A stretch of DNA of 20,189 bases from a virus, in IMG/VR virus record IMGVR_UViG_3300047476_000241, positions 1 through 20,189 of that record. One strand, written 5' to 3'. Position 1 is the stretch's first letter. Every line of letters starts with the position of its first letter. The notes under the pieces are model-generated. The model had not been told where the DNA came from. It made no database searches and was given only the letters and a program-made list of their open reading frames with translations. Position numbers and translations under genes: made by a program. This document shows, piece by piece, positions 1 to 6,893 of the stretch.

Positions 1-670
1 CGTCATACTTTTCTTTGTTAAACTTACCACGCTCACGTTCGCGCTTTTTTGACCAAAATGATTCTTCTTTTTCAACCACAGTGCCATCAGCTTTCAAAAC
101 ACTGTACATGCGAGGTTCAATTACTTCATCAGGAGCATAAGGATCATAGAAGTTCTTATGCTCTTCATCTTCATCAAGCTCCTGCTCAAAACTCCAGATC
201 ATTTGGTCAAGAACCCAAATCCACTGAGATTGAAACTTTTCATCTGTTGCTTCAAGTTCTTCTTGAGAAGCATTCAAACTCTTGTCATAATAGCCGTGAT
301 CAAAAACTGCACTCTCTCTTTCAGAGAAACGAAGATGTTCCGGCAAATCTTCCTTATCTACAAAGGGGCTACCGTGCTTTGTATCTCTAAGCTGCTTCAA
401 CATAGGAAGAATGATATGTGCCAGCGTGTGATCCATCGACCAAGTATCATAGTTATCAATGCGAACATTGATCTTACGCTTGCGATTGACAACAAGCTTA
501 TTGATTGTTGCATCTAAAACAATCTGACACCAGTCTTCAAGCTTTTCAAGAACCTTCTCAAAGTTAGTTGTGCTTTCTTCCCATTCATACTTGTACTTGT
601 TGTTCATGTACTTGTAATGAAAAGTAGCAACGTAGCGATTATCTACGTATGGTCCAATATGTACTTTCAT
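1..670 (-). CDS. Phage protein of unknown function (3' end outside window)
   Basis: An open frame starts at an ATG at 670-668 and runs without a stop to the window edge, giving at least 223 residues. The middle holds a well-formed segment, RIDNYDTWSMDHTLAHIILP, followed by PMLKQL and KHGSPF, a pattern I associate with conserved hypothetical proteins of T4-like aquatic phages. The part towards the C-terminus is acidic, with many Glu and Asp, and is followed by a basic run (KKRERERGK). No catalytic motif or membrane segment is visible. The start codon overlaps the stop of the preceding small gene as ATGA, so the two are probably translationally coupled. The function is unknown; that this is a real gene is fairly sure from the uninterrupted frame and the overlap. 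Confidence 0.75.
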   Translation of the reverse strand, partial: MKVHIGPYVDNRYVATFHYKYMNNKYKYEWEESTTNFEKVLEKLEDWCQIVLDATINKLVVNRKRKINVRIDNYDTWSMDHTLAHIILPMLKQLRDTKHGSPFVDKEDLPEHLRFSERESAVFDHGYYDKSLNASQEELEATDEKFQSQWIWVLDQMIWSFEQELDEDEEHKNFYDPYAPDEVIEPRMYSVLKADGTVVEKEESFWSKKRERERGKFNKEKYD

Positions 671-831
671 TTCTCTAATGCCTTATTAATGTGATCTCGA
701 ATTTCTCTTAGTGTGTTTCGACACTTCTCTTTATACCAGCCGTCAAACAAATCACAATTCATATCATATGCAAGACCGTCAATTTGTCTGACAATATAAT
801 TATACAAGGGTTGCTTGTCTTCGTTCTTCAT
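667..831 (-). CDS. Small phage protein, 54 aa, unknown function
   Basis: The ATG at 831-829 opens a 54-codon frame ending in TGA at 669-667. The product begins MKNEDKQPLYNYIVRQIDG and ends in a helical, charged segment (RNTLREIRDHINKALEK). It overlaps the end of the phosphomannomutase gene by 32 bases in another frame, and its TGA overlaps the next ATG as ATGA. A GAGAG sequence lies about 10-14 bases before the ATG and may act as a ribosome-binding site. I do not recognise the family. The 4-base overlap downstream supports translation; the long upstream overlap is unusual but common in compact phage genomes. Confidence 0.6.
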   Translation of the reverse strand: MKNEDKQPLYNYIVRQIDGLAYDMNCDLFDGWYKEKCRNTLREIRDHINKALEK

Positions 832-1507
832 CACATATATCTCTCAAAATATCATACGTATTTTGCCAGTCTCTCACCCAATGCGCGTGATCTGCAAGCA
901 TATAAATTGAATGGTCATTGCCGCCAGTTTCACACCGATCACCAAAGAACATGAAAGGATATACATACTTTGCAATCTGAGACTTGTCTTTACCCTTCAG
1001 AAAGATATCAATGCCTGTTTCACCACCAACCACACATTCAAGTCGTGGGAACATACTGTTAAGTCTTTGACAAATTATTTTACGTTCGTCTGTAGCATTG
1101 TCCCATTCAATGTATTGTTGTCTCTGCACTTTATTTGCATTGCGACCAACTATAGAAAAGTTGACAGTGCCAATACGTAGTTCAATATGTTTGCCAGTTC
1201 GAACAGAGAAACCTGAAATCATTGTTTCTTTTTCAAGAGCTTCTCTTTCTTGTTCAGTAAGAACAAAAATATTCTGGTATACTCTAATACCTCTCTTTGT
1301 CAAGACATTACCAGAGCAATTGAAGATTCCTTCGACTGCATAGCAGATATCAGAACCCAATTGCTCTTCGGTTTTCTTGTAGTCTGAACCTGTAACAATG
1401 TAGACAGGATGTGTCTTACAGAAGTTCAGAAAGAACTTCTCAAATTCATCATCAATATGTTCTCTTGATGGAGTAAGAGTGCCATCAACATCGAAGACAT
1501 AGTTCAT
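800..1507 (-). CDS. Phosphomannomutase, eukaryotic (HAD) type
   Basis: This 235-residue protein carries the motifs of the PMM1/PMM2 family of HAD phosphomutases, which convert mannose-6-phosphate to mannose-1-phosphate. DVDGTLT at residues 6-12 has the two catalytic aspartates (D6 and D8). VTGSDYKKTEEQLG at 38-51 matches the family IVSGSD...EQLG. RIGTVNFSIVGRN at 111-123 matches the sugar-phosphate binding RNGMLNISPIGR. GGETGIDIFLKGKDK at 161-175 and FFGDRCETGGNDHSI at 188-201 match the Mg-binding end. The length is close to that of human PMM (about 250). Most bacteria use the unrelated alpha-D-phosphohexomutase ManB, so the eukaryotic type in a phage is notable. It would supply precursor for GDP-mannose and for the Gmd/ColD/ColC genes nearby. 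Its ATG shares one base with the preceding stop (TAATG). Confidence 0.87.
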   Translation of the reverse strand: MNYVFDVDGTLTPSREHIDDEFEKFFLNFCKTHPVYIVTGSDYKKTEEQLGSDICYAVEGIFNCSGNVLTKRGIRVYQNIFVLTEQEREALEKETMISGFSVRTGKHIELRIGTVNFSIVGRNANKVQRQQYIEWDNATDERKIICQRLNSMFPRLECVVGGETGIDIFLKGKDKSQIAKYVYPFMFFGDRCETGGNDHSIYMLADHAHWVRDWQNTYDILRDICDEERRQATLV

Positions 1508-1746
1508 TAGATATCTTGACCAGGCTTCTTTGTCGCCGCCTTAATTTCATCTGCTGAGATTGAGTGACAAATATAGTATGTCTTACCTGCATTTGTACCG
1601 ATTTCTACCTGCTTTTGATCTACAAGTAATCGGCCTGCTTCGTTACAGGACTGTTCGTTATTATATTCTGCTGAGTTAGGGAAGTGAACGTTAGTATAGA
1701 CTGAACCGTCATTCATTACGATATTCAAAACTATAAACCAAATCAT
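1507..1746 (-). CDS. Small protein with hydrophobic N-terminus, 79 aa
   Basis: An in-frame ATG at 1758 exists, but a GAGG motif lies six bases before the second ATG at 1746-1744, so I chose the latter. The product starts MIWFIVLNIVMNDGS, a short hydrophobic stretch followed by a polar region with two cysteines (QSCNE and YICHS) that could form a disulfide. This suggests a membrane-anchored or exported small protein. The function is unknown and I can name no family. The gene lies between tRNA-Gly and phosphomannomutase, and its TAA shares a base with the next ATG. Confidence 0.6.
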   Translation of the reverse strand: MIWFIVLNIVMNDGSVYTNVHFPNSAEYNNEQSCNEAGRLLVDQKQVEIGTNAGKTYYICHSISADEIKAATKKPGQDI

Positions 1747-1767
1747 ATTATACCTCATTATTTTGAG

Positions 1768-1842
1768 TGGAGCGGGTAGCCGGATTCGAACCGGTCCTCA
1801 TCAGCTTGGAAGGCTGAGGCACCACCCATATACCATACCCGC
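1768..1842 (-). tRNA. tRNA-Gly (anticodon UCC)
   Basis: Read on the minus strand, 1842 to 1768 folds as a cloverleaf. The 7-bp acceptor is GCGGGTA with TACCCGC, followed by U and an encoded CCA (1771-1768). The anticodon arm is TCAGC-CTTCCAA-GCTGA, giving anticodon UCC. The T-arm is CCGG-TTCGAAT-CCGG with the standard loop. The D-stem is weak, with two G.U pairs. U at the discriminator position fits bacterial glycine tRNAs. An encoded CCA is common in phage tRNAs. It probably helps translate GGA codons during infection. Confidence 0.93.
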
Positions 1843-1849
1843 ATGTTTC

Positions 1850-1857
1850 TATTTATA
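1850..1857 (-). promoter_or_regulatory. T4-type late promoter box (TATAAATA)
   Basis: The minus strand reads TATAAATA exactly, the consensus -10 element of T4-like late promoters recognised by gp55. Transcription would start about 6-8 bases downstream, at or just before the first base of tRNA-Gly (1842). The box overlaps the TAA stop of the preceding 70-residue gene. It could drive tRNA-Gly, the 79-residue gene and phosphomannomutase. I did not find a second exact copy on this strand by eye. An eight-base AT-rich match can arise by chance, so the call is tentative. Confidence 0.4.
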
Positions 1858-2065
1858 CAAGAAGCCTTGAGATTCCTCGAAGCTCAGGAAAATACCTTTC
1901 GAGATGGATCAGTGCTTCTTGCTTCTGACCACGATTCCAATAATGTTCAATTGTGACAATATTATCCATGTCAGAGCCTACGGTATAACCGCGGCAACGC
2001 ATTTCTGACAGAAGTTCTTCATCACTAAATTCATCAAGCTCAACTTCTACATAGACGCCAGCCAT
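1853..2065 (-). CDS. Small phage protein, 70 aa, unknown function
   Basis: The ATG at 2065 is preceded by AGAGGA with four bases of spacing, a good ribosome-binding site. The product has an acidic N-terminal part (VEVELDEFSDEELLSEMRCRGY), a typical pattern of small phage proteins that start with an E/D-rich helix, and a C-terminal part with EALIHLERYFPEL that looks helical. No known catalytic motif is visible. It sits downstream of the last glycan-cassette transferase with a 35-base gap and just upstream of tRNA-Gly. The function is unknown. Confidence 0.7.
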   Translation of the reverse strand: MAGVYVEVELDEFSDEELLSEMRCRGYTVGSDMDNIVTIEHYWNRGQKQEALIHLERYFPELRGISRLLV

Positions 2066-2100
2066 GTTTTCCTCTTTTTGTTGAATGTACCAATGTTACA

Positions 2101-2973
2101 CTAAACGTATGCGGAAATCAACTTTTTGATTGTCTCTTTGATAGCATCATAATCCTCATACTTCTCAAAGATATAGTTTGATTTAACAAGAATTCCCATT
2201 GTAAAGCAATCTGAATGTCTAATACCGTATGCATAGAACGTCTTGCTTGGATCATTCAAGTTTTCACCAGTTGAAGCGAAACAAAAAGGACCAGAGTTCC
2301 GGCCTATGATCAAGCTACATGCGCGAGAGAGATATGCAATCTCATTCAGATCACAGTTATCTGACCGAATAATCTCTGCTGTATGTATCACGTTTGCTAG
2401 GCTAGTGCGAATTTGATTTGTTGTCAGAAACGTGATGTTTGGATGCTTTTCAGCGGATTCTACAATGATATCTGCCATGTCACCAGTGTACTCACATTGT
2501 CCTGATAACACAACACCATTTGAGAAGAGTATCTTTGTATTGCTGTTTGTATTCAACCAATCATCAATCTGGTCAACCTTGAACTTGCTATAATCGACAT
2601 ACGGCATATAGTCTTCTATAGGACCCAATTTCAAATTTGTCTGAAAATACTGGTTGATCAACGCATAGATGTGTTTCCACATCTTCATGTTGAAGCTTAG
2701 TGTACATTCACCTTCATATAGATCAAAATATGATCCGATCCATGTGTTTACTAACAACACATCTTGTTCAGCCCAATGAAACGACTTCACCTTATCGGTG
2801 AGTCCTCTGACTTTAGCATAACCTATCTCTAGGTCTTGTAACACCTTTGGATCTTTCTCATGTGCGTATTGAACGTTCTCTTTACCTAAAGCAGAGATAA
2901 CTTCACGCACAAACGGCTTGCTGTGAAACAGGTCACCATTGTGATAGAAATTGAAGAAACAAAGTTTAGTCAT
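2101..2973 (-). CDS. Putative GT-B-like glycosyltransferase
   Basis: This 290-residue protein has a C-terminal segment, NEIAYLSRACSLIIGRNSGP at about 216-235, that resembles the nucleotide-sugar-binding end of GT-B enzymes of the heptosyltransferase type (E-x-A-x-L-x-x-A...IG-x-x-SGP). No clear GT signature is seen in the N-terminal half, which is rich in aromatic residues. Its ATG overlaps the stop of the preceding DUF4254-like gene as ATGA. That pairing supports a glycan role, because DUF4254 proteins often sit beside glycosyltransferases. It could transfer the sugar made by the ColD/ColC pair just upstream, but acceptor and donor cannot be told from sequence. The glycosyltransferase class is an inference. 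Confidence 0.5.
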   Translation of the reverse strand: MTKLCFFNFYHNGDLFHSKPFVREVISALGKENVQYAHEKDPKVLQDLEIGYAKVRGLTDKVKSFHWAEQDVLLVNTWIGSYFDLYEGECTLSFNMKMWKHIYALINQYFQTNLKLGPIEDYMPYVDYSKFKVDQIDDWLNTNSNTKILFSNGVVLSGQCEYTGDMADIIVESAEKHPNITFLTTNQIRTSLANVIHTAEIIRSDNCDLNEIAYLSRACSLIIGRNSGPFCFASTGENLNDPSKTFYAYGIRHSDCFTMGILVKSNYIFEKYEDYDAIKETIKKLISAYV

Positions 2974-3329
2974 TGAATGCCCTTATACAGCTTAACAGAA
3001 TTTTCACGGAGAGTTTTGGCATTCACGATAGCGTCATCAATGATTGCATTCAATGCGGCAACGAGCTTAGGCCTCTTAACCTTAAAACAGATATCAACCT
3101 TGCGCTTTAGATCAGCCAGTTCTTCATCAGACTTAGCCGCCTGCATAGCATCTTCAAGGTGCCATGTGCGAATGTGAAGTATAGCCAGTTTCTCTAACAC
3201 TTCACCAATGCTATCAGATGCAGCATAATCAGGTGGTTCAACACCCCACATAGACTTCATATCTAATTTTTCGTTCACATACTGCTTGATTGTAATATCA
3301 AGCATCTCTGCAATAATCTTATTGCTCAT
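2970..3329 (-). CDS. DUF4254-like protein
   Basis: I chose the ATG at 3329, which shares a base with the ColD stop (TGATG), over the in-frame GTG one codon earlier, giving 119 residues. The segment EKLAILHIRTWHLEDAMQAA resembles the DUF4254 core (N/H-x-x-LWHxED), and a later segment, RPKLVAALNAIIDDAI, also fits its closing helices. DUF4254 proteins are small helical proteins of unknown function, frequently encoded next to glycosyltransferases in polysaccharide clusters. The stop overlaps the next ATG as ATGA, so this protein and the downstream transferase are probably made together and may interact. Confidence 0.55.
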   Translation of the reverse strand: MSNKIIAEMLDITIKQYVNEKLDMKSMWGVEPPDYAASDSIGEVLEKLAILHIRTWHLEDAMQAAKSDEELADLKRKVDICFKVKRPKLVAALNAIIDDAIVNAKTLRENSVKLYKGIQ

Positions 3330-4483
3330 CACAAATCTCCAATTATCTGTTCAAGTAGATCCAGTTCTTTTTTACCAACAAACTGGTTATTGCCTATGTA
3401 TATGCCATTCTCATGTACGATATCAGCATTCGGACACACCATCATATTATACTTTGAAAGATATGGTTGACGGAGCAAATTACCGCCCACAACTGGACGA
3501 TACTCAATACCATTCATGATCAACTCATGTATCAGGTCGTTCTTTATCTTCTTGTCTTTTGCGACGAATGGAAAACAGAAAGAACTGTTGCCGGTGTCAG
3601 GGAAAGGAATGTGAAAGATATCGTTTCTGTCACGAATGATCTTATGATATCGGTCAAAATTCTTTCTTCTTATATCAATGAACTGATCCAATCTCTTCAA
3701 CTGTGAAAGACCAAGTACAGCACCTAGTTCAGTGTTTCGGAAGTTATAGCCGGCAGTCACGAATAGAAACTGAGGATCAATGTCAGGAAACAGATCGTTG
3801 AATACTTGTGGATCATCAATCACTCTGGACATACCATGAGAACGCTTCATCTTCATCAATGTATAGAGTTGACTATTGTTTGTGCTGACCATACCACCTT
3901 CAACGGTAGACATATGATGACCAAAGTAGAAGCTGAATGTTGAACCATCATACTTTGATCCAACTTTGCCAGAGACATCCTCTGCACCATGACTTTCACA
4001 TACATCCTCAATCATGACAGCTTTAGGAAACATGCTTTTCATCAAGCTAACAGAAGCAGGCAAACCAAGAAGATGTGTCGTGAACACGATATCAATTTCA
4101 TGTTTCTTTGAAATCTTTTCTGCCTCTACAAGATCAAAGCTGTAATCATACAGATTGATATCACAGAAGATTGGTTCCATACCAAGCTGAAAAACAGGAT
4201 TGACATTTGTAACCCATGTACAAGCAGGTACAAGCACCTTGATCTTCTTCTTTTTCTTGAAGTACATTTCTTTGACCGCATCAAGCAGCAAGAAATTTGC
4301 AGTGCTGCCAGATGTGACAAACAACGAATGTTCTACACCAAGCCACTTAGACCACGCCTCTTCAAACTCTTCAACTTTCTTGCCTTGAGTGAAACGATCC
4401 GCCGTCAGCACAAACTTGGCCAACTTGAAGCGATCACTCCAAGTCAATGTGTCTTTCATCAGCGGCCATTTATACGCGGTCAT
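3329..4483 (-). CDS. colD: GDP-4-keto-6-deoxy-D-mannose 3-dehydratase (ColD-type)
   Basis: The 384-residue protein is a DegT/DnrJ/EryC1/StrS-fold PLP enzyme. SGSTAN at 58-63 and EDVCESHGA at 159-167 are the cofactor-binding segments. At the position where aminotransferases carry the PLP-binding lysine it has histidine: FYFGHHMSTVEGG at 185-197, with H189 aligned to the lysine of ArnB and PerA. This His substitution is the hallmark of ColD, which removes the C3 hydroxyl of GDP-4-keto-6-deoxymannose on the way to GDP-colitose. An AGGAA site lies six bases before the ATG. The gene overlaps the preceding ColC/Fcl-like gene by 14 bases. The substrate is the product of Gmd, encoded two genes upstream. 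Perosamine synthase was considered but needs the lysine. Confidence 0.85.
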   Translation of the reverse strand: MTAYKWPLMKDTLTWSDRFKLAKFVLTADRFTQGKKVEEFEEAWSKWLGVEHSLFVTSGSTANFLLLDAVKEMYFKKKKKIKVLVPACTWVTNVNPVFQLGMEPIFCDINLYDYSFDLVEAEKISKKHEIDIVFTTHLLGLPASVSLMKSMFPKAVMIEDVCESHGAEDVSGKVGSKYDGSTFSFYFGHHMSTVEGGMVSTNNSQLYTLMKMKRSHGMSRVIDDPQVFNDLFPDIDPQFLFVTAGYNFRNTELGAVLGLSQLKRLDQFIDIRRKNFDRYHKIIRDRNDIFHIPFPDTGNSSFCFPFVAKDKKIKNDLIHELIMNGIEYRPVVGGNLLRQPYLSKYNMMVCPNADIVHENGIYIGNNQFVGKKELDLLEQIIGDL

Positions 4484-5405
4484 AGTTGTTCCTATTCTTC
4501 ATAAACCAATCAATCGTAATCTTCAATCCGTCTTCAAGTGAAGTCTTGGCTTTCCAACCGAGAGCATCCATCTTGCTGGTATCTAGGGCGCGCCTTGGTG
4601 TGCCGTTAGGCTGTGCAGTATCCCAGATGATATCACCTGTATAACCAACGAGTGATGCGATCAACTCTGACAGATAGCGAATAGATACCTCACGATTAGG
4701 ACCAATATTGATCGGCTTTGGGTCATCATGGTTGTTCATCAAGAATATAAGTCCGTCAGCCAAATCATCGGCAAAAAGAAACTCTCGCGTAGGCGTGCCG
4801 TCACCAAAGCATACCACTTGAGACAAACCTTTTTCTTTCGCGTCGATGAACCGATTGATGAATGCAGGTATAACATGACACTCATTCAGTCTGAAGTTAT
4901 CGAAAATGCCATAGAGATTATTTGGCATGACGGAAACAGTTTGCATACCATATTGCTCAGTATACTTCTGGCACATGGTAAGACCGGCAATCTTCGCGAG
5001 AGCATAACCAATGTTAGTCTCTTCTAGCGGGCCAGTCATCAAGTATTCTTCTTTGATCGGTACAGGTGCATGTTTTGGATAGATACATGCGGTACCTAAA
5101 AACATTAGCTTTCGTGTTCCATACCAGTTAGCAGCATCAATCACGTTAGTCTGAATCAATAGATTGTCACGAATAAACTCAGCGGGATATGTCTTATTGA
5201 AACCGATGCCACCAACCTTCGCCGCGGCAAGAAACACATACTCAGGTCTGAACGCATTGAACAGCTTGTTTGTTTCAGCTTGATTTCTTAAATCAGTGTC
5301 ACTGGTAAGAATGTGATAGTAACCCTTATCTCTCAACTGTCTAATCAATGCAGAGCCGACGAGACCCTTATGTCCTGCTATATAAATCTTGCTATTACTG
5401 TCCAT
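4470..5405 (-). CDS. GDP-L-colitose / GDP-L-fucose synthase-like epimerase-reductase
   Basis: The 311-residue short-chain dehydrogenase has the NADP motif GHKGLVG at 11-17 and closely follows GDP-L-fucose synthase. GTACIYP at 104-110 carries the catalytic Cys (C107). YALAK at 134-138 gives Tyr134 and Lys138, and ECHVIPAF at 175-182 gives His177. The usual serine of the SSC motif is Thr105, which can still donate a hydrogen bond. In bacteria this fold serves both Fcl (C3,5-epimerase and C4-reductase) and ColC (C5-epimerase and C4-reductase acting after ColD). Because the next gene is ColD-type, ColC activity is the better guess, but Fcl activity feeding the GT10 transferase is possible, and one enzyme might do both. 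It overlaps Gmd by 11 bases. Confidence 0.87.
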   Translation of the reverse strand: MDSNSKIYIAGHKGLVGSALIRQLRDKGYYHILTSDTDLRNQAETNKLFNAFRPEYVFLAAAKVGGIGFNKTYPAEFIRDNLLIQTNVIDAANWYGTRKLMFLGTACIYPKHAPVPIKEEYLMTGPLEETNIGYALAKIAGLTMCQKYTEQYGMQTVSVMPNNLYGIFDNFRLNECHVIPAFINRFIDAKEKGLSQVVCFGDGTPTREFLFADDLADGLIFLMNNHDDPKPINIGPNREVSIRYLSELIASLVGYTGDIIWDTAQPNGTPRRALDTSKMDALGWKAKTSLEDGLKITIDWFMKNRNNYDRV

Positions 5406-6396
5406 TGATACACATATCCTCTACAAGCTTTTCAAATGTGAACTTTGGTTTCCAACCAAGCTCCGTGCGGGCGCGCGTACTGTCACCTAGAAGAGTTTCT
5501 ACTTCAGCAGGCCTGAAGTATCTTTCATTTACACGCACACGAACAATATTGTTTTGGTCAACCGCAACTTCATTCAGACCTTTACCTTCCCATCTAAGCT
5601 TAAAACCGAAATATGGTGCGGCAGTATCAACAAATTCGCGAACAGAATATTGTTCACCAGTTGCGATCACATAATCATCAGGAGTCTTTTGCTGCAACAT
5701 AAGCCACATTGCTTCGACAAAATCTTTAGCGTGTCCCCAATCTCGCTTTGCGTTGAGATTACCAAGCTCAAGACAAGACTGATAACCACTAGAGATGCGA
5801 GAAAGACCGCGAGTAATCTTTCGTGTCACAAATGTTTCGCCTCTACGCGGACTCTCATGATTGAATAGAATACCAGAAGAGGCGTGCATACCATATGCTT
5901 CACGATAGTTCTTGACGATCCAAAAACCATAAAGCTTTGCAACACCATAAGGTGAACGTGGATAGAAAGGAGTTGTCTCGCTTTGAGGAGTTTCTTGAAC
6001 AAGACCATAAAGCTCAGATGTTGATGCCTGATAGATACGAACATCTTTTTCCATGCCAAGTAGACGCACTGCTTCCAATATTCTTAGAGTGCCAAGTGCG
6101 TCTACTTGTCCGGTGTATTCAGGAATCTCAAATGACACTTTCACATGTGACTGTGCCGCAAGATTATAAATCTCGGTTGGTCTGATTTCCTGAATTAGGC
6201 GAATGAGTGATGAACTATCTGTCAAATCCCCGTAGTGTAGATTAATAAGAGGGTAAATATGGTCGATACGATCAGTATTAATAGAACTGGATCTGCGAAT
6301 AATTCCATGAACTTTATATCCCTTTTCAAGTAGCAACTCGGCAAGATATGAGCCGTCTTGTCCTGTAATGCCTGTAATCAACGCCACTTTGTTCAT
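5395..6396 (-). CDS. gmd: GDP-mannose 4,6-dehydratase
   Basis: This 333-residue protein matches Gmd over its whole length. The NADP-binding [12 protein letters not shown] occurs at 9-20, and [15 protein letters not shown] at 34-48 is the typical nucleotide-cofactor segment. The catalytic set is T126 and E128 in STSELYG and the Y150-x-x-x-K154 pair in [23 protein letters not shown] at 179-194 and [14 protein letters not shown] further on are family signatures. It converts GDP-D-mannose to GDP-4-keto-6-deoxy-D-mannose, the branch point to fucose, colitose, rhamnose and perosamine. The start overlaps the preceding GDPD-like stop as ATGA, and the end overlaps the ColC/Fcl-like gene, so these genes form one operon. 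Confidence 0.96.
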   Translation of the reverse strand: MNKVALITGITGQDGSYLAELLLEKGYKVHGIIRRSSSINTDRIDHIYPLINLHYGDLTDSSSLIRLIQEIRPTEIYNLAAQSHVKVSFEIPEYTGQVDALGTLRILEAVRLLGMEKDVRIYQASTSELYGLVQETPQSETTPFYPRSPYGVAKLYGFWIVKNYREAYGMHASSGILFNHESPRRGETFVTRKITRGLSRISSGYQSCLELGNLNAKRDWGHAKDFVEAMWLMLQQKTPDDYVIATGEQYSVREFVDTAAPYFGFKLRWEGKGLNEVAVDQNNIVRVRVNERYFRPAEVETLLGDSTRARTELGWKPKFTFEKLVEDMCINGQ

Positions 6397-6893
6397 AGTG
6401 AATTCCTTAAATCAACTGGATAATCTGTGCAGATAGCATAGAAGTTTTCAAAATCAATGTCTAGTGAAATGTCCCATTTAATAGCCTTGCACGTAGGATA
6501 CATCGCGATGCTATGTTCTCTCAAGAAAGAACTATCAACTGCATCAGGGTGTAACCAGATTTTGTTGTTACGCAACAGTATCGCCTGATCGATGTTATGA
6601 TAGAAAGGAATGATATTGCTCTTTTGCAACTTACACATCTCTTCTAATGCCCACAAATTCTTACAGTGTACATAGAACTCTCTGTCAGAATACCTTGAAG
6701 ACCAGTGTATCAATGTATCTAAAGAGAAAGACTTCTTTGCAGTATCATGTCCAAACCAGAAACGTTCAACGATGTACCAAATATCAAACTCAATGTCGAA
6801 GCCCTTTTCTAATGCTTCAATCAAAGCTAATTCTTCATTCTCACGGGACGGATCAGGTCCCGTGAGATATCCTCTGTGAGATACAATTCTCAT
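6393..6893 (-). CDS. Short GDPD-like phosphodiesterase
   Basis: The 166-residue protein carries the catalytic pattern of glycerophosphodiester phosphodiesterases in order: HRG at 6-8, REN at 17-19, EFD at 35-37 and GHD at 48-50, with a closing CTDYP near residue 154-158. Typical GDPD enzymes have about 240-300 residues, so this is a compact version of the TIM barrel, possibly with shortened peripheral helices. It lies between a RuBisCO-like protein and Gmd with ATGA overlaps on both sides, which points to a role in making or trimming a phosphodiester-linked or nucleotide-linked glycan part rather than in lipid scavenging. The substrate is unknown. Confidence 0.72.
   Translation of the reverse strand: MRIVSHRGYLTGPDPSRENEELALIEALEKGFDIEFDIWYIVERFWFGHDTAKKSFSLDTLIHWSSRYSDREFYVHCKNLWALEEMCKLQKSNIIPFYHNIDQAILLRNNKIWLHPDAVDSSFLREHSIAMYPTCKAIKWDISLDIDFENFYAICTDYPVDLRNSL
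6839..6867 (-). repeat. Perfect 11-bp inverted repeat inside the GDPD-like gene
   Basis: Bases 6839-6849 (TCTCACGGGAC) are perfectly complementary to 6857-6867 (GTCCCGTGAGA), with a 7-base loop. In the mRNA the hairpin begins about 26 bases after the AUG of the GDPD-like gene, over codons about 9-18. No U-tract follows, so it is not an intrinsic terminator. It could tune translation at this junction or be a protein or RNase site. Confidence 0.7.

Noticed and set aside
49-517. Plus-strand open frames at the left edge
   Set aside because: They lie opposite a longer, better-formed minus-strand gene that runs off the window and show low-complexity composition typical of antisense frames.
4465-4475. 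Second T4-late box near the ColD start
   Set aside because: The minus strand reads TATAAATG, which misses the last consensus base, and lies inside coding sequence.
3329-4483. Perosamine synthase or another DegT aminotransferase
   Set aside because: The PLP-binding lysine is replaced by histidine in the HHMST motif, as in ColD.
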